This document shows positions 7,553-15,713 of a stretch of DNA of 64,000 nt, piece by piece. This DNA is from JADJOM01 sp963817435 (GTDB taxonomy: Bacteria; Gemmatimonadota; Gemmatimonadetes; Gemmatimonadales; GWC2-71-9): assembly GCA_963817435.1 (NCBI GenBank), contig CAWFNY010000003.1, forward strand, positions 124,001 to 188,000. The letters run 5' to 3'. Each line of letters opens with the position of its first letter. Position 1 is the first letter of the stretch. The notes below the pieces were generated by a model, which saw nothing but the letters and a program-made list of their open reading frames with translations, searched no databases and had not been told where the DNA came from. Made by a program: the position numbers and the translations under genes.

Positions 7553-9358
7553 ATGCGCCTGGCCCCAGGATCCCTGTGGTTACTGCTCTGCTCCGCCGCT
7601 TTCGCCCCGAACCCTTACCCGGACTCAGCCCGGGTCCAGCCCAACGACAATCGGCACCCCGCCGGCCACCTGAAGAATGGCGTGCTTCATCTTGCCCTCG
7701 AGGTACGGATGGCCCGCTGGTTCCCGGAGGCGGATGACGGGCCGTCGATCCTGGTCCCGGTCTTCGCCGAGGTGGGAAAGGCGCCGAGTGTCCCGGGACC
7801 GCTCATCCGGGTGCCGACAGGAACGGTCGTCGAAGTCAGCATCGCTAATCGGCTCACCGATTCCACCATTGCGGTGCAGGGGTTCCTGACTCGTCCCGCC
7901 GCCGCGCGGGATTCGCTGCCTATCCCGCCGGGTGAGGTGCGCAAGCTGCGATTCACGGTCGGGGCCCCGGGGACCTACTGGTACAAGGCGAGGGCGGGCC
8001 ACCTTCGAGACGTAACCGAGGCCGAACAGCTCGCCGGAGCGTTCATCGTGGACCCGCCAGGCGCGGTGAAACCCGACCGGATCTTCGTGATCAACATCTG
8101 GGGAGAAATGGCGGATTCGGTCACCTGGCGGAACGCACTGACGATCAACGGCAAATCGTGGCCGTATACGGAGCGGCTGCAGCTCACGGTGGGCGACTCG
8201 GTCCACTGGCGGATCGTCAATCCGAGTGTGCGGCCGCATCCCATGCATCTGCACGGATTCTTCTTTGAGGTCGGGTCCGTCGGCACGATGACCGGCGACA
8301 CGCTCTATGCTCCCGGGGCACGCCGCCAGGTCGTCACCGAGGATCTCCGCGCCGGCCGTACGATGACGATGGCCTGGAGCCCCGAACGTCCGGGCAACTG
8401 GCTCCTGCATTGTCATATCGGCTTCCATGTCATTCCAGAGGGAGCCCGTCTCGACCCCGGCGGACAGCACACCCACGATCACGATCACATGGCCGGCCTG
8501 GTACTCGGTATCGAGGTTCGAGCGCCGGACAGCTATCACGCGCCGGAGCGGCTCGACCCGGCGCGGCTCCGGATGATCATCGAGGAGCAGCCGCCCCACC
8601 GCGACACATTACGCACCATCGGCATCGCGATCGGGCCGCCGGGACACGAGGGCGTCCCGCAATCCCCCGGGCCCCTGCTCCTGGCGGAGCAGGGGCGGCC
8701 ACTCGATGTCACCGTGGTCAACCGGCTCGCCCAGAGCACGGCCATCCACTGGCATGGCCTCGAACTGGACAGCTACTGGGATGGGGTCGCGGGCTGGAGT
8801 GGCGCCGGGAATATGCTGGCCCGGCCGATTGCGGCCGGCGATTCATTCGTGGCCCACCTCACGGTGCCGAGGGCCGGGACGTTCATCTACCACACCCATC
8901 TCAACGACCTGAGCCAGATCACGGCCGGCCTCTACGGCCCGCTGGTGGTGCTCGAACCGGGCAAGGCGTTCGATCCGTCGCGGGACCATCTCTTCACCGT
9001 CGGATGGGATGGCCCCTCGAAATTGGCCCTCCCGATCGTGGTCAACGGCGCCACCACCGAGCCCCCGCTCGAAATCGCGGCGGGCGTGCCCCACCGCCTG
9101 CGCTTCGTCAACATCGGGGTCGCCTACCGCGTGCCCGTCGAACTCCGCCGGGACTCCGCCCTCGCGAACTGGCGGGTGGTCGCGGTGGACGGCGCCGACC
9201 TCCCGGCCGGCCAGCAGCAGGATGTCCCGGCACAACGGGTGTTCGACGTAGGGATGACCTTCGATGCGCTCTTCACGCCCGCACCGGGCGACTACATGCT
9301 GCGAATGGCCTTCAACGACACGACCGTTGTCTATCGCCGGAGGATCATCGCGCGGTAG
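7553..9358 (+). CDS. multicopper oxidase with four cupredoxin-like domains
   Basis: The 601-residue secreted protein starts with a short signal-like stretch (LWLLLCSAAFA). Four cupredoxin-like parts can be read in order. Domain 1 (about 30-160) has the GPLIRVPTGT fold signature but lacks copper ligands. Domain 2 (165-295) has HPMHLHG (from residue 229) and HCHIGFH (286-292). Domain 3 (350-470) repeats the GPLLLAEQG signature and has HWHG (399) and HTH (447-449). Domain 4 (475-600) again lacks ligands. In normal laccases HWHG and HxH come first and HPxHLHG and HCH last; here the order is reversed. The protein looks like two fused two-domain units, each of which lost the opposite half of the trinuclear-cluster ligands. 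Substrate unknown; metal or phenol oxidation in the periplasm is likely. Confidence 0.85.
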   Translation: MRLAPGSLWLLLCSAAFAPNPYPDSARVQPNDNRHPAGHLKNGVLHLALEVRMARWFPEADDGPSILVPVFAEVGKAPSVPGPLIRVPTGTVVEVSIANRLTDSTIAVQGFLTRPAAARDSLPIPPGEVRKLRFTVGAPGTYWYKARAGHLRDVTEAEQLAGAFIVDPPGAVKPDRIFVINIWGEMADSVTWRNALTINGKSWPYTERLQLTVGDSVHWRIVNPSVRPHPMHLHGFFFEVGSVGTMTGDTLYAPGARRQVVTEDLRAGRTMTMAWSPERPGNWLLHCHIGFHVIPEGARLDPGGQHTHDHDHMAGLVLGIEVRAPDSYHAPERLDPARLRMIIEEQPPHRDTLRTIGIAIGPPGHEGVPQSPGPLLLAEQGRPLDVTVVNRLAQSTAIHWHGLELDSYWDGVAGWSGAGNMLARPIAAGDSFVAHLTVPRAGTFIYHTHLNDLSQITAGLYGPLVVLEPGKAFDPSRDHLFTVGWDGPSKLALPIVVNGATTEPPLEIAAGVPHRLRFVNIGVAYRVPVELRRDSALANWRVVAVDGADLPAGQQQDVPAQRVFDVGMTFDALFTPAPGDYMLRMAFNDTTVVYRRRIIAR

Positions 9359-9392
9359 CGAAGCCCCGCTGGCCTTTCGCGCCGGGGCGTGG

Positions 9393-9398
9393 TAGCGT
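9393..9398 (+). promoter_or_regulatory. candidate -10 element of the metalloprotease gene
   Basis: TAGCGT preceded by GG lies 32 nt before the ATG at 9431. Weak evidence from hexamer and position only. Confidence 0.2.
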
Positions 9399-9430
9399 CC
9401 CTGCCATTCCCCAGACGCGGTGCCCCGCCG

Positions 9431-11863
9431 ATGCGCGTGCAGATCCTCCTGCTGTCCCTGGTCGTCCTGGCCACGCCGGTCCGTGCCCAGGATTCGATTC
9501 CGACCATCGAAGCCAAGACCCGGAACTTCAGGAAGCTGGAAGGCTTCCTGCCGCTCTACTGGGACGAAGGCGCAGGGCGCCTCTGGCTGGAGGTGCCGCT
9601 CGTCGGCGAAGAGCTGATCCTCGTCCCCTCGCTCAGCACCGGGGTGGGCTCGAACGATATCGGGCTCGATCGGAGCAGGATCGGCGGATCGAAGATCGTC
9701 CGCTTCGAGCGGGTGGGGCCGAAGCTCCTGCTGGTGCAGCCTAACTACAACTTCAGGGCGGTGGGCGGCAGCCCCCAGGAGCGGCGGGCGGTCGAGGAGT
9801 CCTTCGCGCAGTCGGTGCTGTGGGGCTTCACCGTCGGCGCGGCGACCGGCGGTCGCGTGCTGGTAGACGCGACGGAGTTCTTCCTTTCCGATCAGAACGA
9901 CGCTTCGGGGACGCTTCGGCAGACCAAGCAGGGCGACTACCACATTGACGCCTCGCGGAGCGTGGTCTACCTGCCGAGAACCCGTGCCTTTCCTCAGAAC
10001 ACGGAGGTGGAGGTGACGCTCACCTTCACCGGAACGCCGGCGGGGCGCTGGGTGCGTGATGTGACCCCGACGCCGGAGGCGATCTCCTTCCGGCAGCACT
10101 TCTCCTTCGTCGCGCTCCCCGCGCCCGGCTACCAGCCACGGGTGAACCTGCCCGGCTCCGGCTATTTCGACATCGAGTACGCCGACTACGCGACGCCCAT
10201 CGGGCAGCCGCTGGTCGAGCGGTTCATCGCCCGGCACCGGCTCCAGAAGCGGAACCCGGACGCCGCGGTCAGCGACCCGGTCAAGCCAATCGTCTACTAC
10301 CTCGACCCTGGCGTCCCCGAGCCGGTGCGCTCGGCGCTGCTCGACGGCGCCCGCTGGTGGAGGGCGGCGTTCGAGGCCGCCGGCTACAGCAATGCCTTCT
10401 ACGTCGAGGTGCTCCCCGACAGCGCCGACCCGATGGACATCCGTTACAACGTGATCCAGTGGGTGCACCGCGCGACCCGCGGCTGGAGCACCGGATCGGC
10501 AGTGGTGGACCCCCGCACCGGCGAGATCATCAAGGGGCTGGTGCAACTGGGCTCGCTGCGCGTGCGGCAGGACTACCTCATCGCCGAAGGCCTCCTCGAT
10601 CCCTATCCGACGGGGATGGAGGAACCGGCGGCGCCGCTCGCGATGGCGCTGGCCCGGCTCCGCCAGCTTGCCGCGCACGAGGTGGGGCATTCGCTCGGCC
10701 TCGAGCACAACTACATCGCGAGCACCGAGGGCCGGGCATCGGTCATGGATTACCCGCATCCGCTGGTCCAGATCGCGGCGGACGGTTCCCTCTCGCTCGA
10801 CAGCGCGTATGCGACGGGGGTGGGGAGCTGGGACAGTGTCGCGATCGCGTATGGATACTCGGCGCTCCCGGCGGGGAGCGGCGAACAGCCTGCACTCGAG
10901 CGGATTCTGTCGGATGCGCGGGCCCGCGGGATCACCTTCCTCACCGACGGAGATGCGCGCCCCGAGGGAGGCAGCCATCCGTCGGCACATCTCTGGGACA
11001 ACGGCACCGACGCCGCGACCGAACTCGACCGGGTGATGGATGTGCGACGTGTGGCGCTGAATCGCTTCGGGGAGCGCGCCATACGCGCCGGCAGTCCGAT
11101 GGCCACGCTCGAGGAGGTCTTCGTCCCCGTCTACCTGCATCACCGCTATCAGGCCGAAGCGGCGGTGAAGATGGTCGGCGGAGAGTGGTACAGCTATGCG
11201 GTGCGGGGTGACGGCCAGGTGCCGCTCAAGCCGGTGCCCGCCGCCGATCAGCGCCGTGCACTAAAGGCCCTGCTCAGGACCCTCGCCCCCGCCGAGCTGA
11301 CCCTGCCCCGGAGCGTGCTCGCCCAGCTCCCGCCGAGGCCGGAGCCATTCAGCCTCCATCGCGAACTCTTCAACCGGACGACGGGCATCACCTTCGATGC
11401 CGTGGCGCCGGCCATGGCGGCAGCGGATCTCACGGTGTCGCTCCTCTTCAATCCCGAGCGGGCCGCGCGCCTGACTCAGCAGCCGGCGCTCGACCCGAAG
11501 CAGCTCGGCCTTACCGAGGTGATGCACGCCGTCGTCTCCGCGGCCTTCGGAGCCACACCGAAGGATGCGTACCAGGCCGAGGTGGCGCGCGCGGTGCGGT
11601 ACGTGGTCGCGGATGATCTGATGCGGCTCGCGGTGGAGGCCAAATATCCCCAGGCGCGGGCGCTCGCGCTCGCGGAGATTGATGCGCTCCGGCGCCAGCT
11701 CGACCTGACCCGCGCGCGGACGACGGCGAGTGCCGCGGACCGGGCCCAGGCGGCCGCATTGAGCGGCGACCTCAAGCGCTTCCTCGAGGAGCCAGGGGAG
11801 CGCGAGAACCGGCCGCGGGACCCGATCGCTCCGCCGCCGGGGAGCCCGATCGGCGCGGGCTGA
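9431..11863 (+). CDS. secreted zinc-dependent metalloprotease (DUF5117/DUF5118 type)
   Basis: The 810-residue protein begins with a Sec signal peptide ending at PVRAQ. It contains HEVGHSLGLEHN from about residue 416, the extended HExxHxxGxxH zinc motif of metzincin-like proteases. The N-terminal third (FRKLEGFLPLYWDE, then beta-rich sequence) matches the DUF5118/DUF5117 arrangement common in Bacteroidota and Gemmatimonadota secreted proteases, and the C-terminal part is helical and alanine-rich. The ATG at 9431 was chosen because the signal peptide begins there, whereas the in-frame upstream start adds a non-hydrophobic leader. It probably degrades extracellular or periplasmic protein. It is followed 39 nt later by a beta-lactamase-like hydrolase on the same strand. 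Confidence 0.87.
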   Translation: MRVQILLLSLVVLATPVRAQDSIPTIEAKTRNFRKLEGFLPLYWDEGAGRLWLEVPLVGEELILVPSLSTGVGSNDIGLDRSRIGGSKIVRFERVGPKLLLVQPNYNFRAVGGSPQERRAVEESFAQSVLWGFTVGAATGGRVLVDATEFFLSDQNDASGTLRQTKQGDYHIDASRSVVYLPRTRAFPQNTEVEVTLTFTGTPAGRWVRDVTPTPEAISFRQHFSFVALPAPGYQPRVNLPGSGYFDIEYADYATPIGQPLVERFIARHRLQKRNPDAAVSDPVKPIVYYLDPGVPEPVRSALLDGARWWRAAFEAAGYSNAFYVEVLPDSADPMDIRYNVIQWVHRATRGWSTGSAVVDPRTGEIIKGLVQLGSLRVRQDYLIAEGLLDPYPTGMEEPAAPLAMALARLRQLAAHEVGHSLGLEHNYIASTEGRASVMDYPHPLVQIAADGSLSLDSAYATGVGSWDSVAIAYGYSALPAGSGEQPALERILSDARARGITFLTDGDARPEGGSHPSAHLWDNGTDAATELDRVMDVRRVALNRFGERAIRAGSPMATLEEVFVPVYLHHRYQAEAAVKMVGGEWYSYAVRGDGQVPLKPVPAADQRRALKALLRTLAPAELTLPRSVLAQLPPRPEPFSLHRELFNRTTGITFDAVAPAMAAADLTVSLLFNPERAARLTQQPALDPKQLGLTEVMHAVVSAAFGATPKDAYQAEVARAVRYVVADDLMRLAVEAKYPQARALALAEIDALRRQLDLTRARTTASAADRAQAAALSGDLKRFLEEPGERENRPRDPIAPPPGSPIGAG

Positions 11864-11902
11864 TTCAGCCGACTCCACAACTTTCCCACCACCGAGGAAT
11901 TC

Positions 11903-13186
11903 ATGCGTCGAGTCAGACCGATGCTGTGCCTCGCGCTGAGCGCGGTACCTCTTGCGTCAGGCCTCGCCCAGAGCCGGGCGACGGCGTCGCCCGCCGCGCT
12001 CGGGTTCGCGCCGGACCGGCTGGCGCGGATCGATCGGGTGGCACAGGCGTTCGTGGACTCCGGCAAGGTCTCCGGCGTGGTCATGCTGGTGATGCGCCAC
12101 GGCCAGGTCGCCTATCAGAAGGCGTTCGGCGCCGCGGACATCGAGGCCCATCGCCCGATGAAGACCGACGCGCTCTTCCGAATCGCCTCCCAGAGCAAGG
12201 CCGTCACCAGCGTCGCGATCATGGCCCTGGTGGAGGAAGGCAGGCTCCGGCTCTCCGACCCGGTCTCGAAGTTCGTGCCGAGCTTTGCCGCGACCCGCGT
12301 GGCCATCAAGAGCGACACCGGCCTGGAACTCGTCCCCGTGAAGCGCGCGATCACCATCCGCGACCTGCTGACCCACACCGCGGGCATCTCGTACGGCACC
12401 GACTCGCCGGTGCGCGAGCAGTACCGCGCCGCGGGCTTCGGTCCGGCCGCCGGCGAGGGCTGGTACTTCGCCGACAAGACGGAGCCCATCTGCACCAGCA
12501 TCGACCGGCTCGGCTCTCTACCGATCGTGGAACAGCCCGGCATCCACTTCGTATACGGCTACAGCACCGACATCCTCGGGTGCATCGTCGAACGGGTGTC
12601 GGGCCTGCCGCTCGATATCTTCTTCCAACGGCGCATCTTCACGCCGCTCGGGATGAGAGACACCTGGTTCTATCCTCCACCCCGGGATGCCGGCCGACTC
12701 ACCGCGGTCTACGCGATCTCGGACAGCGGTCGCCTGGTGCGCGCGCCCGACGGTCCGCTGGGCCAGGGCGACTATATCACCGGGCCGCGCACCAGCTTTT
12801 CCGGCGGTGCGGGGCTCGTGTCCACCGCTCGGGACTACGCCCGGTTCCTGCAGATGCTGGACAACGGCGGCAGCCTCGATGGCGCGCGCATCCTCTCGCC
12901 GTCGACGGTGCGCCTCATGACGAGCGACCAGATCGAAACCATCTTCGGCATGCGCGGGCTCGGCTTCGGCCTCGGCTTCGAGATTCTCACCAACCCGGGC
13001 GCGGCGGGCGAGTACGGGCGCGCGGGTCGCTTCGGATGGGGCGGCGCCTACGGCTCCAACTACTGGGTGGATCCGGCGAACGACCTCGTGGCGGTGTTCA
13101 TGATGCAGCTGATGCCGCGCCGAGGGGTGGATCTGGCCGAGCGGTTCCGGACACTGGTGTACCAGGCGCTGGTCAGCGAGCAGTGA
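11903..13186 (+). CDS. secreted serine beta-lactamase-like hydrolase (class C/esterase family)
   Basis: The 427-residue protein has a signal peptide ending at ASGLAQ and the beta-lactamase fold of penicillin-binding/esterase-type enzymes. The catalytic SxxK is SQSK at residues 96-99. The second motif is YGYS, with Tyr 218 as the likely base, where class C enzymes have YxN. The third is represented by WGGAYGS near residue 380, in place of KTG. Length and motifs fit the broad family of D-aminopeptidases, esterases and 6-aminohexanoate hydrolases better than antibiotic-destroying AmpC. The gene stands alone with a 120-nt gap to the next gene. Substrate unknown. Confidence 0.85.
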   Translation: MRRVRPMLCLALSAVPLASGLAQSRATASPAALGFAPDRLARIDRVAQAFVDSGKVSGVVMLVMRHGQVAYQKAFGAADIEAHRPMKTDALFRIASQSKAVTSVAIMALVEEGRLRLSDPVSKFVPSFAATRVAIKSDTGLELVPVKRAITIRDLLTHTAGISYGTDSPVREQYRAAGFGPAAGEGWYFADKTEPICTSIDRLGSLPIVEQPGIHFVYGYSTDILGCIVERVSGLPLDIFFQRRIFTPLGMRDTWFYPPPRDAGRLTAVYAISDSGRLVRAPDGPLGQGDYITGPRTSFSGGAGLVSTARDYARFLQMLDNGGSLDGARILSPSTVRLMTSDQIETIFGMRGLGFGLGFEILTNPGAAGEYGRAGRFGWGGAYGSNYWVDPANDLVAVFMMQLMPRRGVDLAERFRTLVYQALVSEQ

Positions 13187-13306
13187 GCGCGGGCCATTGG
13201 CGATATGGAACGCAGATCACCGACGCGGTAGACTGAGTAGCTCATGCTGTGATCCCGGCCGTTCCCCGGGGCGACACCACTCCCAACTCCTTACTTTCGG
13301 CCTTTC

Positions 13307-14548
13307 ATGCCTACCAGTCCACTCGGCATCGGCTTCATCGGCAGCGGCTTCAACGCCCGATTTCACATGCAGTCCTTCCAGGGCGTGCGCGACGCGGAAA
13401 TCCGCGGCGTCTGGAGCCCCAACCGGAAGAATGCGGAATCAGCGGCGGCGTACGCGCGGAAGCTCGATATCGGAGCCTGTCAGCCCTATCGCTCCATTGC
13501 CGAAATGGTGGTCGACCCGGAGATCGACGCGATCTGGCTCTGCGGGCCGAATCAGGCCCGGGTGGAAAACGTGGAGGAGCTGACCGATCCGATCATGCGG
13601 GGCCACGGAGACCTCGTGGGCATCGCCTGCGAGAAGCCGCTCGCGCGCAACGTCGCCGAGGCCAAGCTCGTCACCACCCTGGTGAAGCGGGCCGGCCTCA
13701 AGCACGGCTATCTCGAGAATCAGCTCTTTGCCCCGCAGGTGGAGACCGGCCGCAGCCTGATCTGGGCCCGCGGCGCGGCGCTGACCGGGCGGCCTTATCT
13801 GGCCCGCGCGGCGGAAGAGCACAGCGGGCCGCACATGCCCTGGTTCTGGCGCGGGGCGCTGCAGGGCGGCGGCGTGCTGAACGACATGATGTGTCACTCG
13901 GCGCTGGTGGTTCGCCACCTGCTGACCCGGCCCGGCGATTCGCTCGGCACGGTGAAGCCGGTCCGGATCACGGCCCATATCGCCAGCCTCAAGTGGAGCC
14001 GCCCCGAGTACAGCAAGCGCCTCAAGGCCACGATGGGCAAGGAGGTCGACTACGCCAAACAGCCGTCCGAAGACTTCGCCAGCCTCATGATCGAGTTCGA
14101 AACCGCCGATGGCCACCGCGTGCTCGGCGAGGCGACGACCAGCTGGAGCTTCGTCGGCGCCGGCCTCCGCTTGTCCGCGGAGCTCCTCGGCCCCGAATAC
14201 TCGATGTCATGGAATACGCTCGACACCGGGCTCAAGCTCTTCTTCAGCCGGGAGGTGAAGGGCAAGACGGGCGAGGATCTGGTCGAGAAGCAGAATGCCG
14301 AGACGGGACTGATGCCGGTCGTCGCCAACGAGGCAGCCGCCTATGGCTACGAGGGGGAGAACCGGCATTTCGTGCGGGTCTTCCTCGGAAAGGAGGAACC
14401 GCTGCTGACCTGGGATGACGGCCTGGACGTGGTCCGGATCCTGATGGCCGCCTATCAGAGCGCCGAGCAGGGCAAGACCCTCAAGTTCCCTCCGAACGGC
14501 GTGGACAGCTTCATCCCGGCCGTCGCGAAGGGAACCTGGAAGCCCTGA
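13307..14548 (+). CDS. Gfo/Idh/MocA family NAD(P)-dependent oxidoreductase
   Basis: The 413-residue enzyme starts with GIGFIGSGFNARFH, an N-terminal Rossmann dinucleotide-binding motif, and carries CEKPLARN, the EKP signature of the family. The C-terminal part is the usual alpha/beta substrate-binding domain, though longer than in inositol dehydrogenase. No Tat or Sec signal is present, so it is cytoplasmic. Members oxidise or reduce sugars, inositols or related cyclic alcohols. Its TGA stop directly abuts the stop codon of the convergent lipoprotein gene, leaving no space for a terminator between them. Confidence 0.87.
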   Translation: MPTSPLGIGFIGSGFNARFHMQSFQGVRDAEIRGVWSPNRKNAESAAAYARKLDIGACQPYRSIAEMVVDPEIDAIWLCGPNQARVENVEELTDPIMRGHGDLVGIACEKPLARNVAEAKLVTTLVKRAGLKHGYLENQLFAPQVETGRSLIWARGAALTGRPYLARAAEEHSGPHMPWFWRGALQGGGVLNDMMCHSALVVRHLLTRPGDSLGTVKPVRITAHIASLKWSRPEYSKRLKATMGKEVDYAKQPSEDFASLMIEFETADGHRVLGEATTSWSFVGAGLRLSAELLGPEYSMSWNTLDTGLKLFFSREVKGKTGEDLVEKQNAETGLMPVVANEAAAYGYEGENRHFVRVFLGKEEPLLTWDDGLDVVRILMAAYQSAEQGKTLKFPPNGVDSFIPAVAKGTWKP

Positions 14549-15385
14549 TCAAGCTCCCGCTGAGGAGGGGTGCGGGCCGGCGAGAAGGCGAGGGTCGAAC
14601 TTGGGGTGCGTGACGGGCTTGCCGTCACGCGACCACATGCGAAGGCCGGTGATCTTTCCGTCCTTGACGGTACCATCGACTTCCATCTGGCCGTTGTCAT
14701 ACCAGCGCGTCATGGGACCCACTGGCTGCCCGGCTTTCCAACTGATCCGGCTCTTCTCCTTGCCTGACGGATAATACTCGCTCACCACGCCGTCCGGCGT
14801 TCCCTGGGAGAAGACTCCCTCGTACTTCTTCTTGCCATCGGGATACCAGAACACCAATCCGCCCTGAAGCAGCCCGCCGCTGTAATGACCCTCGCTCCGT
14901 GGCTTGCCGTCATCGTACCAGGTCTTGGCCACGCCCTCTCCCTTCCCTGCATGCATAGGCCGCTCGCTGATCACCTTCCCCTGCGCGTTGAAGTCCTTCA
15001 TCGCCCCTTCCAGCTGCCCGTTCACGAAGGTTTGGGTCCGTGACAGCTGGCCGAGGGAATCCCATTCCTCACGGACTCCCTCGCGTCGACCGGCTTTCCA
15101 GGTCTCCGCAAATGCGCGTTTGCCGTTCCGGTGCAGCCCTTCGGCGCTGCCGTCCCGGACCCCCCTGCGGTACGGCATGTTGACGCGAATACCGGTGGCG
15201 CTGTCCTGCGGCACCAGCAGCACCCCGCTGAAGGGTTCCTTGCTGCCGATGACATACCGGAGTCCGTCGCGGTCTTCGGTCTTGGCGAGGGGCACCTGCT
15301 TCGGGCTGCAGGCGGCGAGGACGAGGAGCGCGAGGAGCGGCAGGCGCAGCAGGTGGAAGCGCGATGGGGTGGACGACTGGGGCAC
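14549..15385 (-). CDS. MORN/YwqK-type repeat lipoprotein
   Basis: The 278-residue protein begins with a lipoprotein signal peptide (LVLAAC; lipidated Cys 26). The rest is a chain of roughly 23-residue repeats such as KTWYDDGKPRSEGHY, FWYPDGKKKYEG and RWYDNGQMEVDG, the YwqK/MORN-variant repeat that forms a long beta-hairpin solenoid. Databases often call such proteins antitoxin YwqK family, but nothing here shows a toxin partner. It is expected to be anchored in the outer membrane or at the periplasmic face. The gene is convergent with the oxidoreductase and divergent from the GGDEF-EAL gene. Confidence 0.85.
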   Translation of the reverse strand: MPQSSTPSRFHLLRLPLLALLVLAACSPKQVPLAKTEDRDGLRYVIGSKEPFSGVLLVPQDSATGIRVNMPYRRGVRDGSAEGLHRNGKRAFAETWKAGRREGVREEWDSLGQLSRTQTFVNGQLEGAMKDFNAQGKVISERPMHAGKGEGVAKTWYDDGKPRSEGHYSGGLLQGGLVFWYPDGKKKYEGVFSQGTPDGVVSEYYPSGKEKSRISWKAGQPVGPMTRWYDNGQMEVDGTVKDGKITGLRMWSRDGKPVTHPKFDPRLLAGPHPSSAGA

Positions 15386-15713
15386 GAGACCCTCTCCAAT
15401 CAGTGACTATGGGACAAACGATGGCGGAATTGCTGATGCATCATCCATAGAACCCTCGGAAAATCGCCGCAAGCGGGCGTGAGGCGTTCTTCAGGCACCC
15501 GGAACCGGGCTCGGCGGCCTGGCCGGGATCCGGGCGCCCCGGGTGGCTGTCCGGCATCACGTTTGCCCATGATACCAGCGAAGGCCCCTGAGAGAGATCG
15601 GTACCCCCGTTTCAAGCCGCAAAATGCGGCTGGTTGGGGGTTTCCGCCGTCCGGCGGAGCCCTAAGGTACTGGGGTGGAAGAGTTTCGAGGCCGGGATCG
15701 GCCGGGATCAGGC
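15386..15713. other. divergent intergenic region with foldable leader
   Basis: This 328-bp gap separates the MORN lipoprotein (-) from the GGDEF-EAL gene (+). The left part must hold the lipoprotein promoter, but I see no convincing boxes. The right part (15599-15672) folds into a three-way junction described separately. Short ORFs here (for example a 71-codon one on the - strand) have no recognisable features. Confidence 0.6.
15599..15672 (+). ncRNA. putative structured 5' leader upstream of GGDEF-EAL gene
   Basis: A closing stem pairs 15599-15605 with 15666-15672 (GTACC with GGTAC at its core). Inside, one arm pairs GCCGC (15616-15620) with GCGGC (15626-15630), flanked by CCC/GGG pairs. 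A second arm pairs 15643-15648 with 15653-15658 around a GTCC tetraloop. The result is a three-way junction ending 42 nt before the likely ATG. It does not match the c-di-GMP-I, c-di-GMP-II, TPP or cobalamin consensus elements as I know them. Confidence 0.4.

Noticed and set aside
8843..11143. - strand open frame of about 766 codons
   Set aside because: Antisense shadow of the multicopper oxidase and metalloprotease genes, which have clear catalytic motifs and signal peptides.
11903..13186. AmpC-type resistance beta-lactamase
   Set aside because: The KTG motif is replaced and YxN is altered, which fits esterase or peptidase relatives better.
14549..15385. Antitoxin of a toxin-antitoxin pair (YwqK label)
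   Set aside because: It is a lipoprotein with MORN-like repeats and has no adjacent toxin; the database label does not fit the context.
15400..15615. 71-codon - strand frame in the divergent gap
   Set aside because: No ribosome site or recognisable sequence; it overlaps the foldable leader and the promoter region.
15599..15672. c-di-GMP riboswitch before the GGDEF-EAL gene
   Set aside because: The sequence lacks the GEMM-I core segments (such as the ACGCAAAGC part) and the class II features, so I only call a putative structured leader.
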